A stretch of DNA of 64,000 nucleotides from Mycobacterium sp. 1245111.1. Its GTDB lineage: Bacteria > Actinomycetota > Actinomycetes > Mycobacteriales > Mycobacteriaceae. The stretch covers positions 28,065 through 92,064 of the forward strand of contig NZ_LZLV01000102.1 in assembly GCF_001673405.1 (NCBI RefSeq), read 5' to 3'. This document shows, piece after piece, positions 9,638 to 19,482 of this stretch. The first letter of the stretch is position 1, and each line of letters begins with the position of its first letter. A program made the position numbers and the translations under genes. The notes under the pieces are model-generated. The model was not told where the DNA came from. It searched no databases and saw nothing but the letters and a program-made list of their open reading frames with translations.

Positions 9638-10468
9638 ATGGCGATCAAACCCGTTGCTGACGCATTGATGCTCGAACTCGAGCCGGTGGTCGGTGAGAAC
9701 ATCGACCGTCACATCGAGACCGAGCAGATCTGGTTCGCCCACGACTTCGTGCCGTTCGAGCAGGGCGAGAACTTCGCCTTCCTGGGCGGCCGGGACTGGG
9801 ATCCGTCGCAGGTGACGTTGCCGAAAGCCATCACCGACGCGTGCGAGGTCCTGCTCATCACCAAAGACAACCTGGCCGGCTACCACCGCGAATTCGTCGA
9901 GCACTTCATCCTCGAAGACAACTGGGGCCAGTGGATCGGCCGGTGGACCGCCGAGGAACACCTGCACGCGATCGCGCTGCGCGAGTACTTCGTGGTGACC
10001 CGCGAGATCGACCCCACCGCCAACGAGCACGTGCGCTTCGCGCATGTATCGGAGAAGGGTTACCGCGCCGACCACTACTCGCAGATCGAGACGCTGGCCT
10101 TCATGGCGTTCTTCGAGGCTGCGCACGCGGTGTATTGCAACAACCTGGCGGCGCAGATCGAGGAGCCAGTGCTGGCCGGGCTCATCACCCATATCGCCCG
10201 CGACGAAATGCGGCACGAGGAGTTCTTCGCCAATCTCGTCGCGCACCTGCTCACCTACTCGCGCGACGAGACGATCGCGGCCATCGCGGCCCGCGCGGCC
10301 GAGATGGAGGTCGTCGGCGCCGACATCGACGCGTACGCCGACAAGGTGCGAATCGTCGCCGAGGCAGGCATTTTCGGCCCCGACCAACTCAAGCAGGTCA
10401 TCTCCGACCGCATCACCGCCTGGGGCGTGGCCGACGAGCCCGCCCTGCGCCAGTACGTCATCGGCTAA
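9638..10468 (+). CDS. desA2: Acyl-ACP desaturase (DesA2-like)
   Basis: 276 aa soluble ferritin-like protein. Plant-type acyl-ACP desaturases place a double bond in an ACP-bound chain using a di-iron centre. Two helix motifs consistent with iron ligation are visible: an E-E-H cluster in WTAEEHLHA and DEMRHEEF. Further Glu residues lie in HREFVEHF and SQIETLAF. It matches DesA2 (Rv1094, recalled), whose homologue is tied to mycolic acid synthesis in mycobacteria. I recall DesA2 having an unusual metal site, so full activity should not be assumed. The gene probably has a leaderless transcript. Confidence 0.92.
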   Translation: MAIKPVADALMLELEPVVGENIDRHIETEQIWFAHDFVPFEQGENFAFLGGRDWDPSQVTLPKAITDACEVLLITKDNLAGYHREFVEHFILEDNWGQWIGRWTAEEHLHAIALREYFVVTREIDPTANEHVRFAHVSEKGYRADHYSQIETLAFMAFFEAAHAVYCNNLAAQIEEPVLAGLITHIARDEMRHEEFFANLVAHLLTYSRDETIAAIAARAAEMEVVGADIDAYADKVRIVAEAGIFGPDQLKQVISDRITAWGVADEPALRQYVIG

Positions 10469-10580
10469 CCACTTCGGCGGGGACTTCGGCGCCGCTCCTC
10501 CTCATCGCGCTCCGCGCTCTGCATCGTCTCCGGCGCGCCTGCGCGGCACGGATGCGCCGACGCGGGTACCGTCGCTCTCG

Positions 10581-10799
10581 ATGGCTAGCGACACGCTCTG
10601 CTATCCGGGCGGCGCCTCCCGACTCAACCTCGGAAGGACCGCCGGCCCCGGTCCTTGCGCCGCGGCCCCCGCCGATTCGTCCGTGCGGGCCGCACGGGCA
10701 TGCAGCCCGGTGAGAAAGCCTCGCGCGTTTGGGTGGGGTTGGGGATACCACCCGCATGCGGCAGCGAGCCGGGCGATGAGCTTCCAGGAGTGCTCGTGA
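10581..10799 (+). CDS. PhoAT-like short ORF upstream of phoH2
   Basis: 72-codon frame from the ATG at 10581 whose TGA (10797-10799) overlaps the GTG start of phoH2 as GTGA. Mycobacterial phoH2 genes are reported to be preceded by a short antitoxin-like gene, phoAT, co-transcribed and overlapping phoH2. Position, size and overlap fit that pattern. The predicted protein is Ala-, Gly- and Arg-rich with an aromatic GWGWGYH patch and no known domain. The frame lies inside a longer open frame, so coding potential is uncertain; a structured leader RNA is an alternative. Confidence 0.5.
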   Translation: MASDTLCYPGGASRLNLGRTAGPGPCAAAPADSSVRAARACSPVRKPRAFGWGWGYHPHAAASRAMSFQECS

Positions 10800-12139
10800 C
10801 GGATTCTCCGGCGCCTTTATCGGACACAATCGGACAGGACACCATCAGGACCTACGTGCTCGACACGTCGGTATTGCTGTCCGATCCGTGGGCCTGCTCC
10901 CGCTTCGCCGAACACGAAGTGGTGGTTCCGCTAGTGGTGATCAGTGAGTTGGAGGCCAAACGCCACCATCACGAGCTGGGCTGGTTCGCCCGTCAGGCGT
11001 TGCGCTTGTTCGACGATCTCCGCATCGAGCACGGCCGACTCGATCAGCCCATTCCCGTTGGGACACAAGGCGGTACGCTGCACGTCGAGCTCAACCATAG
11101 CGACCCTTCAGTGCTGCCGGCCGGTTTCCGCACCGACACCAACGACTCCCGAATCCTGTGCTGCGCGGCCAACCTTGCCGCCGAAGGCAAGCGAGTCACG
11201 TTGGTCAGCAAGGACATTCCGCTGCGCGTCAAGGCGGGCGCGGTGGGCTTGGCCGCCGACGAATACCACGCGCAGGACGTCGTGGTCTCCGGCTGGACCG
11301 GTATGACGGAGCTGGAAACCAGCGCCGACGACATCGACGCACTGTTCGCCGACGGCGAGGTCGACCTGGAGGGCGCGCGGGACCTGCCCTGCCACACCGG
11401 CATTCGGCTGCTGGCCGGTAGCTCGCATGCGCTCGGCCGGGTGAACGCGCACAAGAAGGTCCAACTGGTCCGAGGCGACCGTGAGGTGTTCGGGCTGCGT
11501 GGGCGCTCCGCCGAGCAGCGGGTGGCGCTGGATCTGCTGCTCGACGAATCGGTCGGCATCGTGTCGCTGGGCGGCAAGGCCGGCACCGGCAAGTCGGCGC
11601 TGGCGCTGTGCGCCGGCCTGGAAGCCGTGCTGGAACGACGCAGCCAGCGCAAGGTCGTCGTGTTCCGTCCGCTGTATGCGGTCGGCGGCCAGGAACTGGG
11701 TTACCTGCCCGGCAGCGAAAGCGAAAAGATGGGCCCGTGGGCGCAGGCCGTCTTCGACACCCTCGAAGGGTTGGCCAGCCCCGCCGTGCTCGAGGAGGTG
11801 CTGTCCCGCGGCATGCTCGAGGTGTTACCGCTAACGCACATCCGCGGGCGTTCGCTGCACGACTCCTTCGTGATCGTCGACGAAGCGCAGTCGCTGGAAC
11901 GCAACGTGCTGCTGACCGTGCTGTCCCGGTTGGGCGCGGGTTCGCGGGTGGTGCTGACCCACGACGTCGCTCAGCGCGACAACCTGCGGGTGGGGCGCCA
12001 CGACGGCGTCGCGGCGGTGGTCGAAAAGCTCAAGGGGCACCCGCTGTTCGCGCACATCACGCTGCTGCGCAGTGAGCGCTCGCCGATCGCGGCGCTGGTC
12101 ACCGAGATGCTGGAAGAGATCAGCGGCGCTCCGATCTAG
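10796..12139 (+). CDS. phoH2: PhoH2: PIN-domain ribonuclease fused to PhoH ATPase/helicase
   Basis: 447 aa from the GTG at 10796, with AGGAG at 10786-10790; earlier in-frame starts lack a ribosome site. The N-terminal PIN domain has its acidic residues in YVLDTSVLL (Asp23), VISELEAKR and TNDSRILC. The C-terminal PhoH domain has Walker A GKAGTGKS and Walker [13 protein letters not shown]. In mycobacteria PhoH2 couples ATP-driven RNA unwinding to sequence-specific RNA cleavage. It is translationally coupled to the PhoAT-like ORF, suggesting a toxin-antitoxin-like arrangement. Matches Rv1095 (recalled). Confidence 0.95.
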   Translation: MTDSPAPLSDTIGQDTIRTYVLDTSVLLSDPWACSRFAEHEVVVPLVVISELEAKRHHHELGWFARQALRLFDDLRIEHGRLDQPIPVGTQGGTLHVELNHSDPSVLPAGFRTDTNDSRILCCAANLAAEGKRVTLVSKDIPLRVKAGAVGLAADEYHAQDVVVSGWTGMTELETSADDIDALFADGEVDLEGARDLPCHTGIRLLAGSSHALGRVNAHKKVQLVRGDREVFGLRGRSAEQRVALDLLLDESVGIVSLGGKAGTGKSALALCAGLEAVLERRSQRKVVVFRPLYAVGGQELGYLPGSESEKMGPWAQAVFDTLEGLASPAVLEEVLSRGMLEVLPLTHIRGRSLHDSFVIVDEAQSLERNVLLTVLSRLGAGSRVVLTHDVAQRDNLRVGRHDGVAAVVEKLKGHPLFAHITLLRSERSPIAALVTEMLEEISGAPI

Positions 12140-12152
12140 ATCGGCAGTTCTG

Positions 12153-12158
12153 TAGGCT
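12153..12158 (+). promoter_or_regulatory. Candidate leaderless -10 hexamer for the polysaccharide deacetylase gene
   Basis: TAGGCT lies 6 nt before the GTG at 12165, with no ribosome site between them. Confidence 0.4.
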
Positions 12159-12164
12159 TCTGCA

Positions 12165-13049
12165 GTGCCGAAGCGACCCGACAGCCAGAAGTGGCGGTAC
12201 CTGCGTACCGCGGCCGGGGTCGCGGCGGCCTCGGTCATCGTCGGGGTCGGAGCGTTCACCGGACACGTGCGGTTCGCGCACGCCAACGACGTCGTCGACT
12301 GCGCGCAGGTCAAATGCGTGGCGCTTACCTTCGACGACGGACCCACGCCCTACACCGACCGGCTGCTGGGCATCCTGAAAGCCAACAACGCCAAGGCGAC
12401 GTTCTTCGAGATCGGCAATAAGGTCGCGGCCAACCCGGCGGGCGCCAAACGGGTGGTCGAGGCGGGCATGGAATTGGGCAGCCACACCTGGGAACACCCC
12501 AACATGACGACGCTGCCGCCCGCCGACGTCCCGAGTCAGTTCTCCCGGGCGACCGACGCGATCGTCGCGGCCACCGGTACGACGCCGAACTTGTGGCGCC
12601 CACCGGGCGGTTTGACCGATCCGGCCGTCAACGAGCAGGCCGCCAAGGCCGGGTTGGCCGGAATCCTCTGGGACGTCATCCCTTTCGACTGGATCAACGA
12701 CTCCAACACCGCGGCCAGCCGCCAGGTGTTGATGGCGCAGATCAAGCCGGGCTCGGTGGTGCTGCTGCACGACACCTACTCGAGCACGGTCGACCTCGTC
12801 GAGCAGTTCATCCCGGTGTTGAAGGCCAACAACTATCACCTGGTGACGGTCAGCCAGTTGCTCGGACCGCGGGCGCCGGGCAGCGTCTACGGCTCACGCG
12901 AGAACGGACCACCGGCCAACGCGCTACGCGACATCCCGCCGTCGGAGATTCCGTCGCTGCCGAACACCCCGTCACCGCCGCCGATGCCGAACTTCCCGAT
13001 CACCGATGTCGCAGGCCAGAATTCGGGCGGACCGAACAACGGCGGCTAG
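12165..13049 (+). CDS. Secreted polysaccharide deacetylase (NodB domain)
   Basis: 294 aa. An N-terminal hydrophobic segment (about residues 14-32) acts as a signal peptide or anchor. The NodB motifs follow: TFDDGP with Asp57 and Asp58, SHTWEH with metal ligands His107 and His111, WRPPGG, and a late LLHDTY. The last 50 residues are Pro-, Asn- and Gly-rich, typical of a cell-wall-spanning tail. Relatives remove acetyl groups from peptidoglycan GlcNAc or MurNAc; Rv1096 is the apparent orthologue (recalled). The substrate here is inferred. Confidence 0.92.
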   Translation: MPKRPDSQKWRYLRTAAGVAAASVIVGVGAFTGHVRFAHANDVVDCAQVKCVALTFDDGPTPYTDRLLGILKANNAKATFFEIGNKVAANPAGAKRVVEAGMELGSHTWEHPNMTTLPPADVPSQFSRATDAIVAATGTTPNLWRPPGGLTDPAVNEQAAKAGLAGILWDVIPFDWINDSNTAASRQVLMAQIKPGSVVLLHDTYSSTVDLVEQFIPVLKANNYHLVTVSQLLGPRAPGSVYGSRENGPPANALRDIPPSEIPSLPNTPSPPPMPNFPITDVAGQNSGGPNNGG

Positions 13050-13296
13050 CTGTTGGGGGTGATGAAATTTGGTGCGACACGATGAGTTCGCAGCAGGTGG
13101 AAATCGCTTCATGTAGCAGCAAGTCCGTCCTCGTCGGACATATCGTCTATTCCGAGACCGTCGGGCGCTCGTCCACGTCCCGACGTGACCGGTACGTCGA
13201 GTGCCGGCGTTGGGCGACGATGCGCGAAAGCGGCAAACGCCCTCGTCCCGTCGCTTACCATTCCTGCCTGGCGGTCTTGATCGGAGGAACGGACCC

Positions 13297-14079
13297 ATGC
13301 TCGAAGTGATCAACAGAGGGTCGGTGACAGAATCGCATCCTGTGCCGTTGCTCTTCGTTCACGGCGCATGCAGCACAGCAGAGGTCTGGGACGACCATTT
13401 TCTGAATTTCTTCGCCGACAAGGGGTACCGCGCCGTCGCCCTGAGCCTGCGCGGCCACGGCTCCAGCAGCTTGAGTGAGCCTCTTAAGTCTTGTTCTCTT
13501 GCCGACTACGCCGACGATGTGCACGCAGTCGCAGCCGAGCTCGATACAGCGCCAGTGCCCATCGGTCACTCACTAGGCTGTTGGGTCGTACTCAAGTACC
13601 TTGAGAAGCAAAACGCCCCCGCCGGGGTTCTCATGGCACCCGGCACACCGCGGGGATTACGGCGATGGGCATTCCGCGTGTTCCGCCGTCATCCGTGGCT
13701 GATGTTGCGTGCGAACACTTTCGGAAACACAGTTGATCTGTTTGCCACTTCGGCGCTGGCTCGCGAGTTTGGGTTCTCGGCGCAGACCCCAGACTCCGTC
13801 GTCAGGTCCTGTGCCGCCCGTTTGGAGCCAGAGAGCGCACGCGCTGTACGCGAAACGGCTAACCGACTTCCCGATGCCCGCCACATAAGGATGCCCATGC
13901 TTGTTCTCGGCGCTGAGCACGACGGCATGCGAATTGACGGGGATGCGTCAGCCGTGGCGCAGATCTACCAGGCAGAAGCAGAACTTTTCCCCGACATGGG
14001 CCACCTCATGATGCTCGAAGCCGGATGGCAGGCAGTGGCTGAAAGAATCGACGGTTGGCTCAGCGGCCAGGGATTGTAG
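13297..14079 (+). CDS. Alpha/beta-hydrolase fold protein, atypical composition
   Basis: 260 aa from the ATG at 13297, preceded by GGAGG at 13283-13287. The nucleophile elbow is GHSLGCW (Ser), with the oxyanion-region HGACSTAEVW and a C-terminal GHLMMLE carrying the catalytic His. The substrate is unknown; an esterase or lipase is likely. Codons such as CTT, TCT and TGT are much commoner than in neighbours (for example around 13480-13500). The gene sits alone between 247 bp and 140 bp non-coding stretches, interrupting the usual deacetylase-to-fum order. Acquisition by transfer is inferred. Confidence 0.85.
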   Translation: MLEVINRGSVTESHPVPLLFVHGACSTAEVWDDHFLNFFADKGYRAVALSLRGHGSSSLSEPLKSCSLADYADDVHAVAAELDTAPVPIGHSLGCWVVLKYLEKQNAPAGVLMAPGTPRGLRRWAFRVFRRHPWLMLRANTFGNTVDLFATSALAREFGFSAQTPDSVVRSCAARLEPESARAVRETANRLPDARHIRMPMLVLGAEHDGMRIDGDASAVAQIYQAEAELFPDMGHLMMLEAGWQAVAERIDGWLSGQGL

Positions 14080-14220
14080 CGGAATCCGTAACCGCGACTC
14101 CGACACGAACTTTGAAGACTGGTGACCACGGCCGTGACAAAACCGGGCGTTCGCTAAAGGCTCGGCGCCACAAAAGAATGCGTCGTCGGCCACTGCGCGT
14201 GGGATTGTTGGCTAAGCCGT

Positions 14221-14685
14221 CTACTGCCCGGGCAGCTCGCCAGACGCGGCCAGGGCCAGCAGCTCGCCACGCCCGATCTGGGTGACCAGGCTGGCGCTGT
14301 CAAAGTAGATGCGCTCGTTGGTGATTCGCTCGCCGTCGAAGAAGAACACCGCGATGATCGGCACCCGGAATGACTTGCCCGTCGGCGGCATGCCGTAGAA
14401 CTCGCCGAGATTGGTTCCCAGCAGGTCGAATTCGGTGATCACCGCGTCCTCGGTGAAGTGGAAGCGCGCATTCTCGTGCCGCTGATCGGGGAACGCGGTC
14501 CGGGTGGTGAGGTAGTAGTTCATCACCTCGTCGGCGCCGTCGAAAACCTGGCCGGTGGCCATGATCTCGTAGCGCGGGTGCCCATTGAAGGTGGCCAGGG
14601 TGCGATCGAACTCCTTGGTCACCTCGGTGTTCATGTGCTCTTCGATGAGCGCGAGGCGCCGTTGGCGGAGTCCGTCGTCCAGCAT
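14221..14685 (-). CDS. SnoaL-like (NTF2-fold) protein
   Basis: 154 aa from the ATG at 14685. AAGGAG sits just upstream, inside the end of fum; only 2 nt separate the two genes. The sequence (HPRYEIMATGQVFDGADEVMNYY, RVPIIAVFFFDGERITNERIYFD) is typical of SnoaL-like ester cyclase or isomerase folds, with no firm catalytic assignment. Co-transcription with glpX-fum is likely from the spacing, but a metabolic link to the TCA cycle or gluconeogenesis is not evident. Confidence 0.82.
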   Translation of the reverse strand: MLDDGLRQRRLALIEEHMNTEVTKEFDRTLATFNGHPRYEIMATGQVFDGADEVMNYYLTTRTAFPDQRHENARFHFTEDAVITEFDLLGTNLGEFYGMPPTGKSFRVPIIAVFFFDGERITNERIYFDSASLVTQIGRGELLALAASGELPGQ

Positions 14686-14687
14686 GG

Positions 14688-16085
14688 CTACTCCTTGGTG
14701 ACTTTGGCCATCGCAAGCACGTCGAGACGGCGGTCGAGTTCCTCTTCGGACAGCTTGTCGCCGATCAGCCCGCGGTCGATCACCGCCTGGCGGATCGTCT
14801 TCTTCTCCTTCACCGCCTCCTTGGCCACCGCCGCCGCTTCCTCGTAGCCGATCGCCGAGTTCAGCGGTGTGACGATCGACGGGGACGACTCGGCCAGCTC
14901 GCGCAGGTGGTCGTCGTTGGCCTTCAGGCCGACGATGCACCGCTCGGCGAACAGCGTCGAGACGTTGCTCAGCAGCTTGAACGATTCAAGGATGTTGCGG
15001 GCCATCATCGGGATGTAGACGTTGAGCTCGAACGCGCCGGACAGACCACCGACGGCGATGGCGGCGTCATTGCCGATCACCTGCGCGGCGACCTGCGTAA
15101 CCGCCTCGGGCAGAACGGGATTGACCTTGCCCGGCATGATCGAGCTGCCCGGCTGTAGGTCCGGTAGCTGAATCTCGGCCAGGCCGGTCAGCGGACCCGA
15201 GCCCATCCACCGCACGTCGTTGGCGATCTTGGTGAGCGACACCGCGATGGTGCGCAACGCGCCGGACGCCTCGACCAGCCCGTCGCGGGCGGCTTGGGCC
15301 TCGAAAGAGTTTGCCGCGGTGCGTAGTTCGGTAAGCCCAGTGTCTTTGACGAGGGCTTGGACGACCTTGGCGCCGAAGCCGTCGGGAGCGTTGAGGCCAG
15401 TGCCGACGGCGGTGCCGCCGATCGCCAGTTCGCCCAGCCGGGGCAGCGACGCGCGGACCCGTTCGATGCCGGCCTCGATCTGGCGGGCGTACCCGGAGAA
15501 CTCCTGGCCCAGCGTCACCGGGACGGCGTCCATCAGATGTGTGCGGCCCGACTTGACCACCGTGCGCCATTCGCGGGCCTTGTCGGCCAGCGCGTCGTGC
15601 AGCACCTGCAGCGCCGGGATGAGGTGGCGCACAGCGGCTTCGGTGGCGGCGATGTGGGTGGCGGTCGGGAAGGTGTCGTTGGACGACTGCGACATGTTGA
15701 CGTCGTCGTTGGGGTGCACGGTCACCCCGTTGGCGGCGGCGATGCTGGCGATCACTTCGTTGGTGTTCATGTTGGAGCTGGTGCCCGAACCGGTCTGGAA
15801 CACGTCGATCGGGAACTGGTCGTCGTGCTTCCCGTCGGCGATCTCCGCGGCCGCGGCGATGATCGCGTCGGCCTTGTCGGCGGCCAGCAGCCCGAGGTCC
15901 TTGTTGACCTGCGCGCAGGCGCCCTTCAGCAGACCCAGGGCGCGGATCTGGGTGCGCTCGAGGCCGCGACCGGAAATCGGGAAGTTCTCGACGGCACGCT
16001 GAGTCTGGGCGCGCCACAAGGCTTTTGCCGGCACCCGGACCTCGCCCATGGTGTCGTGTTCGATGCGGTATTCGGTGTCGCCCAT
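14688..16085 (-). CDS. fum: Class II fumarate hydratase
   Basis: 465 aa, standard for iron-independent FumC. It hydrates fumarate to L-malate in the TCA cycle as a cytoplasmic tetramer. The superfamily signature [12 protein letters not shown] is intact, with [26 protein letters not shown] and [17 protein letters not shown] carrying the substrate-binding residues. The ATG at 16085 follows a purine-rich AGGAAGAGGAA. It lies 27 bp behind glpX, so the two form an operon with the SnoaL gene. Matches Rv1098c (recalled). Confidence 0.97.
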   Translation of the reverse strand: MGDTEYRIEHDTMGEVRVPAKALWRAQTQRAVENFPISGRGLERTQIRALGLLKGACAQVNKDLGLLAADKADAIIAAAAEIADGKHDDQFPIDVFQTGSGTSSNMNTNEVIASIAAANGVTVHPNDDVNMSQSSNDTFPTATHIAATEAAVRHLIPALQVLHDALADKAREWRTVVKSGRTHLMDAVPVTLGQEFSGYARQIEAGIERVRASLPRLGELAIGGTAVGTGLNAPDGFGAKVVQALVKDTGLTELRTAANSFEAQAARDGLVEASGALRTIAVSLTKIANDVRWMGSGPLTGLAEIQLPDLQPGSSIMPGKVNPVLPEAVTQVAAQVIGNDAAIAVGGLSGAFELNVYIPMMARNILESFKLLSNVSTLFAERCIVGLKANDDHLRELAESSPSIVTPLNSAIGYEEAAAVAKEAVKEKKTIRQAVIDRGLIGDKLSEEELDRRLDVLAMAKVTKE

Positions 16086-16112
16086 AGGGTGAAGTTCCTC
16101 TTCCTGGGGGAG

Positions 16113-17144
16113 TTATGGCAGGGGGTATGCGGCGTTGCTGTCGCCCGTGAAGTCGATCGCCGAGTATTCGTTGAGCTTGGCCAGCCGGTGGAAGCCCTCG
16201 ACCATCCGCAGCGTCCCAGACTTCGACCGCATCACGATCGACTGGGTGGTGCAGCCGCCTGGCTCATAGCGCACACCCTTGAGCAGGTCGCCGTCGGTGA
16301 CGCCGGTCGCGCAGAAGAAGACGTTCTCGCCGGACACCAGATCGTGGACCGTCAGCACCTGGTCGAGGTCGTAGCCGGCGTCGATGGCCTTCTGGCGTTC
16401 CGCGTCGTCCTTGGGTGCCAGCTGCGCCTGCAGTTCGCCGCCCATGCAGCGCAGCGCTGCCGCGGCGATGATGCCCTCCGGGGTACCGCCGATGCCGGCC
16501 AGCATGTCGGTGCCCGAACCCGGGCGGCACGTGGCGATCGCGCCGGCCACGTCGCCGTCGGTGATCAGCCGGATTCGGGCCCCGGTGGACCGCACGTCGT
16601 GGATCAGTTGCGTGTGCCGCGGCCGGTCCAGGATGACGACCGTCATGTCCGGCACGGACAGGCCCTTCGCTTTGGCGACCGCGCGGATGTTGTCGGCGAT
16701 CGGCGCCGTGATGTCCAGGACGTGGGCGGCGTCGGGCCCGACGGCGATCTTGTTCATGTAGAACACCGCCGACGGGTCGAACATCGAGCCGCGGTCGGCC
16801 ACCGCCAGCACCGAGATGGCGTTGGGCATGCCCTTGCTCATCAGCGTGGTGCCGTCGATCGGGTCGACGGCGAAGTCGCATTCCGGACCGTCGCCGTTGC
16901 CGACGTGCTCACCGTTGTACAGCATCGGCGCTTCGTCTTTCTCGCCCTCGCCGATCACCACGACGCCTCGCATCGACACCGAGTTCACCAGCTGGCGAAT
17001 CGCGTCGACCGCCGCGCCGTCGCCGCCCTCTTTGTCGCCGCGGCCCACCCAGCGGCCGGCGGCCATGGCGCCTGCCTCGGTGACGCGGACGAGCTCGAGG
17101 GCGAGGTTACGGTCCGGGGCTTCACGACGAGAACCTGCACTCAT
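16113..17144 (-). CDS. glpX: Class II fructose-1,6-bisphosphatase
   Basis: 343 aa from the ATG at 17144; the frame stays open further upstream but the family N-terminus ([20 protein letters not shown]) begins here. It hydrolyses fructose-1,6-bisphosphate to fructose-6-phosphate in gluconeogenesis. Metal and substrate blocks are [34 protein letters not shown] and [14 protein letters not shown]. It is the first gene of glpX-fum-SnoaL and diverges from the DUF4245 gene. Matches Rv1099c (recalled), which I recall as the essential gluconeogenic FBPase of M. tuberculosis. Confidence 0.96.
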   Translation of the reverse strand: MSAGSRREAPDRNLALELVRVTEAGAMAAGRWVGRGDKEGGDGAAVDAIRQLVNSVSMRGVVVIGEGEKDEAPMLYNGEHVGNGDGPECDFAVDPIDGTTLMSKGMPNAISVLAVADRGSMFDPSAVFYMNKIAVGPDAAHVLDITAPIADNIRAVAKAKGLSVPDMTVVILDRPRHTQLIHDVRSTGARIRLITDGDVAGAIATCRPGSGTDMLAGIGGTPEGIIAAAALRCMGGELQAQLAPKDDAERQKAIDAGYDLDQVLTVHDLVSGENVFFCATGVTDGDLLKGVRYEPGGCTTQSIVMRSKSGTLRMVEGFHRLAKLNEYSAIDFTGDSNAAYPLP

Positions 17145-17199
17145 GGCTGCCGATTGTCCCAGAGGCGGGTTGCCGGCCGGAAGCTGGGATACTCGTGCG

Positions 17200-17874
17200 G
17201 TGACCTCGCAGCCAGAGCCGTCGGCCAAACAGGCGGAGCCGTCGGCCAGACCGGCCAAGCCCCGGCTGCTGCAGGACGGCCGCGACATGTTCTGGTCGAT
17301 CGCGCCGCTGGTGGTCGCCTGCATCGTCCTGGCGGGAATCGTCGGGATGTGCTCGTTTTCACCGGGCGGGACCAACCGCGGACCGGTCCCCGCCTACGAC
17401 GCGGCCGGCGCTCTGGAGGCCGACGCGCAGACCCTCGGGTTTCCGGTCCGGCTGCCGCACCTGCCCAGCGGGTGGCAGGCCAACTCCGGCGGCCGCGGCG
17501 GCATCGCCGACGGTCGGACCGACCCCGCGACTGGCCAGAAGCTGCGGGCCGTCACGTCGAACGTCGGCTTCATCAGCCCGGCCGGTGAATACCTGAGCCT
17601 GACCCAGAGCAATGCCGACGAGGCGAAGCTGGTGGGCTTCGTCCACCCGTCGATGTATCCGAGCGGAACCGTCGACGTGAACGGCGTCCGGTGGATCACC
17701 TATCAGGGCGACGCCGGTGTCGAGCCGGTGTGGACCACGCGACTGAACAGCCCGGCCGGTCCCGAGCAGGTTGCGATCACCGGAGCCGGGAGCGTTGACG
17801 AGTTTCGTACGCTGGCGGCGGCCACCCAAACGCAGCCACCTCTGCCTGCACACCGACAGGAGATACATCGATGA
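17200..17874 (+). CDS. DUF4245 membrane-anchored protein
   Basis: 224 aa from the GTG at 17200; upstream codons in the same frame run antisense through glpX and are not credible. A charged, Ala/Pro-rich N-terminus of about 30 residues precedes one transmembrane segment ([21 protein letters not shown]). An extracytoplasmic domain follows, with the family blocks [17 protein letters not shown] and [12 protein letters not shown]. The function of DUF4245 is unknown. Its stop overlaps the next gene as ATGA. Matches Rv1100 (recalled). Confidence 0.87.
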   Translation: MTSQPEPSAKQAEPSARPAKPRLLQDGRDMFWSIAPLVVACIVLAGIVGMCSFSPGGTNRGPVPAYDAAGALEADAQTLGFPVRLPHLPSGWQANSGGRGGIADGRTDPATGQKLRAVTSNVGFISPAGEYLSLTQSNADEAKLVGFVHPSMYPSGTVDVNGVRWITYQGDAGVEPVWTTRLNSPAGPEQVAITGAGSVDEFRTLAAATQTQPPLPAHRQEIHR

Positions 17875-18668
17875 GCGCACCGGTAGCCGATCTCACCGGC
17901 TGGACAGTGGCGCCGTTCACCGGCGGCGGATACACCCACGACGTCTACCGCCGCGGCGACGGCCCTGGTGTCGTGCTGATCCCCGAGATCCCGGGCATCC
18001 ACCCGGGCGTGCTGGGGCTGGGAAACCACTTGGTGGACAACGGTTTCACCGTGGCCATGCCGTCGCTATTCGGCGAGCCCGGCCGCGGCAAGGACCCCGG
18101 CTACGTCATCTCGACCATCGCCCGGGCCTGTGTGGCAAGGGAATTCGCGGCTTTGGCCACCAACAAGCAGCGGCCGGTGGCGGTCTTCCTGCGGGCACTG
18201 GCCCGCGAGCTCAACAAGGAGACGCCGGGCAAGGGCGTCGGGGTCATCGGCCACTGCTTCACCGGTGGCTTCGCCCTGGCCGCCGCGGTGGACGACAGCG
18301 TGCTCGCGCCGGTGCTCAGCCAGCCCTCGGTGCCGTTCCCGCTGACCGCCCGTCAGAAGCGCGATCCCGGCGTGAGCGAACTGGAATTGAACGCCTTCAA
18401 AGACCGCGCCACCAACGAAGGGCTGTGCGCGATCGGCTTGCGGTTCAGCGAAGACAAGATGGCACCCGGCGAGCGATTCAAGACGCTTAAGGACAAGCTC
18501 GGCGACGCGTTCGAGGTCATCGAGATCAACTCGAAGCCCGGCAACGAGGGCGGCTTTTCGCGGATGGCGCATTCGGTGCTGACCGACGAGGTTCGTGAGG
18601 TCGACGGCCAGCCGGCCTACGAGGCGCGCAAACGCGTGGTCGAATTCCTCAGCGAGCGGCTGCGTTAG
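17871..18668 (+). CDS. Dienelactone hydrolase-family protein
   Basis: 265 aa alpha/beta hydrolase starting at the ATG of an ATGA overlap with the DUF4245 gene, with AGGAG at 17859-17863. The nucleophile elbow reads GHCFTGG, so the nucleophile is Cys as in dienelactone hydrolases, and MAHSVL near residue 238 supplies a likely His. Family members open lactone or thioester rings in aromatic degradation; the substrate here is unknown. The last 20 bp overlap the convergent SDR gene. Confidence 0.88.
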   Translation: MSAPVADLTGWTVAPFTGGGYTHDVYRRGDGPGVVLIPEIPGIHPGVLGLGNHLVDNGFTVAMPSLFGEPGRGKDPGYVISTIARACVAREFAALATNKQRPVAVFLRALARELNKETPGKGVGVIGHCFTGGFALAAAVDDSVLAPVLSQPSVPFPLTARQKRDPGVSELELNAFKDRATNEGLCAIGLRFSEDKMAPGERFKTLKDKLGDAFEVIEINSKPGNEGGFSRMAHSVLTDEVREVDGQPAYEARKRVVEFLSERLR

Positions 18669-19482
18669 CGGCCTGTCGCTTTCGTTGATCGGCGATGAAG
18701 CGAATCGACATGCGCTGCAATAGATTCGGCGCCAGCCGGGCGAACACCCAGGACGCGTAGGCCTGTCGCGGCTTCACCAGCAGCGCCTTGTTGCGGGAGA
18801 TCGCCTTCAACGTGTCGCGCGCCAACCGGTCGGCGCTGTAAGCGGTTTTCATGCCCTGCCCACGCAGGTAGTAGTCGCGGCCGACAAAGCCACCGATGGC
18901 GCCTTTGTCCAGGATCGGTGTCTCGACCGCGCCCGGGCACACCGCCAGCACGCCCACGCCGTGCGGAATCGCCTCCGAGCGCAGCGCCAGCGACAGCCCG
19001 ACAATCGCGTGCTTGGTCATGACATAGCTGGTGATTTGGCCGGCGGCGGTCAATCCCGCCATCGACGCGGTGTTGACGATGTGGCCGTGGCCCTGCCGCA
19101 GCATCACCGGGTAGGCCGCGGTCACGCCGTGCACGACGCCGCGAATGTTGACGTCGATGATCGCGTTCCACTGCTCCAGGGTGAGTAGTTCGGTGTCGCC
19201 GCCCCAGGCGATGCCGGCGTTGTTGAACATCAGGTCCAGGCGTCCGGCACGGGCCACGACGGCGTCCACGGCGGCCTGCACCGCGGCCGGATCGGTGACG
19301 TCGAGTATCGCCGACGCCGCGGTGCCGGGACCGGAGAGGCTTTCGGCGGTACGCGCCGCGGCGGCGCCGTCGACGTCGGTGCAGACGACATCCGCGCCCG
19401 CGGCGACCAGGGCGCGGCACAGCGCCGCACCGATGCCCGACCCCGCGCCGGTGACGATCGCCTGCTTCCCTGCGAAAGTCAT
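18649..19482 (-). CDS. Short-chain dehydrogenase/reductase
   Basis: 277 aa classical SDR: the cofactor motif TGAGSGIG at residues 11-18, Asp in CTDVDG suggesting NAD preference, NNAG, the catalytic Ser in NTASMAG, and Y-V-M-T-K. The C-terminal Arg-rich tail and LAPNLLQRMSIRF resemble membrane-associated SDRs acting on lipids. It is the last gene of a three-gene run joined by ATGA overlaps (21295 to 18649). The substrate is not identifiable from sequence. Confidence 0.9.
   Translation of the reverse strand: MTFAGKQAIVTGAGSGIGAALCRALVAAGADVVCTDVDGAAAARTAESLSGPGTAASAILDVTDPAAVQAAVDAVVARAGRLDLMFNNAGIAWGGDTELLTLEQWNAIIDVNIRGVVHGVTAAYPVMLRQGHGHIVNTASMAGLTAAGQITSYVMTKHAIVGLSLALRSEAIPHGVGVLAVCPGAVETPILDKGAIGGFVGRDYYLRGQGMKTAYSADRLARDTLKAISRNKALLVKPRQAYASWVFARLAPNLLQRMSIRFIADQRKRQAANAAAR

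Noticed and set aside
9644..9657. KstR-like TCAAACCCGTTGCT at the start of desA2
   Set aside because: It fails the final A of the pattern and lies inside the coding sequence.
17145..17375. N-terminal extension of glpX to 17375
   Set aside because: It overlaps the divergent DUF4245 gene and lacks similarity to FBPase.
15357..17588. 743-codon plus-strand open frame across fum and glpX
   Set aside because: It runs antisense to two certain enzymes and is Arg/Gly/Val-rich nonsense typical of high-GC shadow frames.
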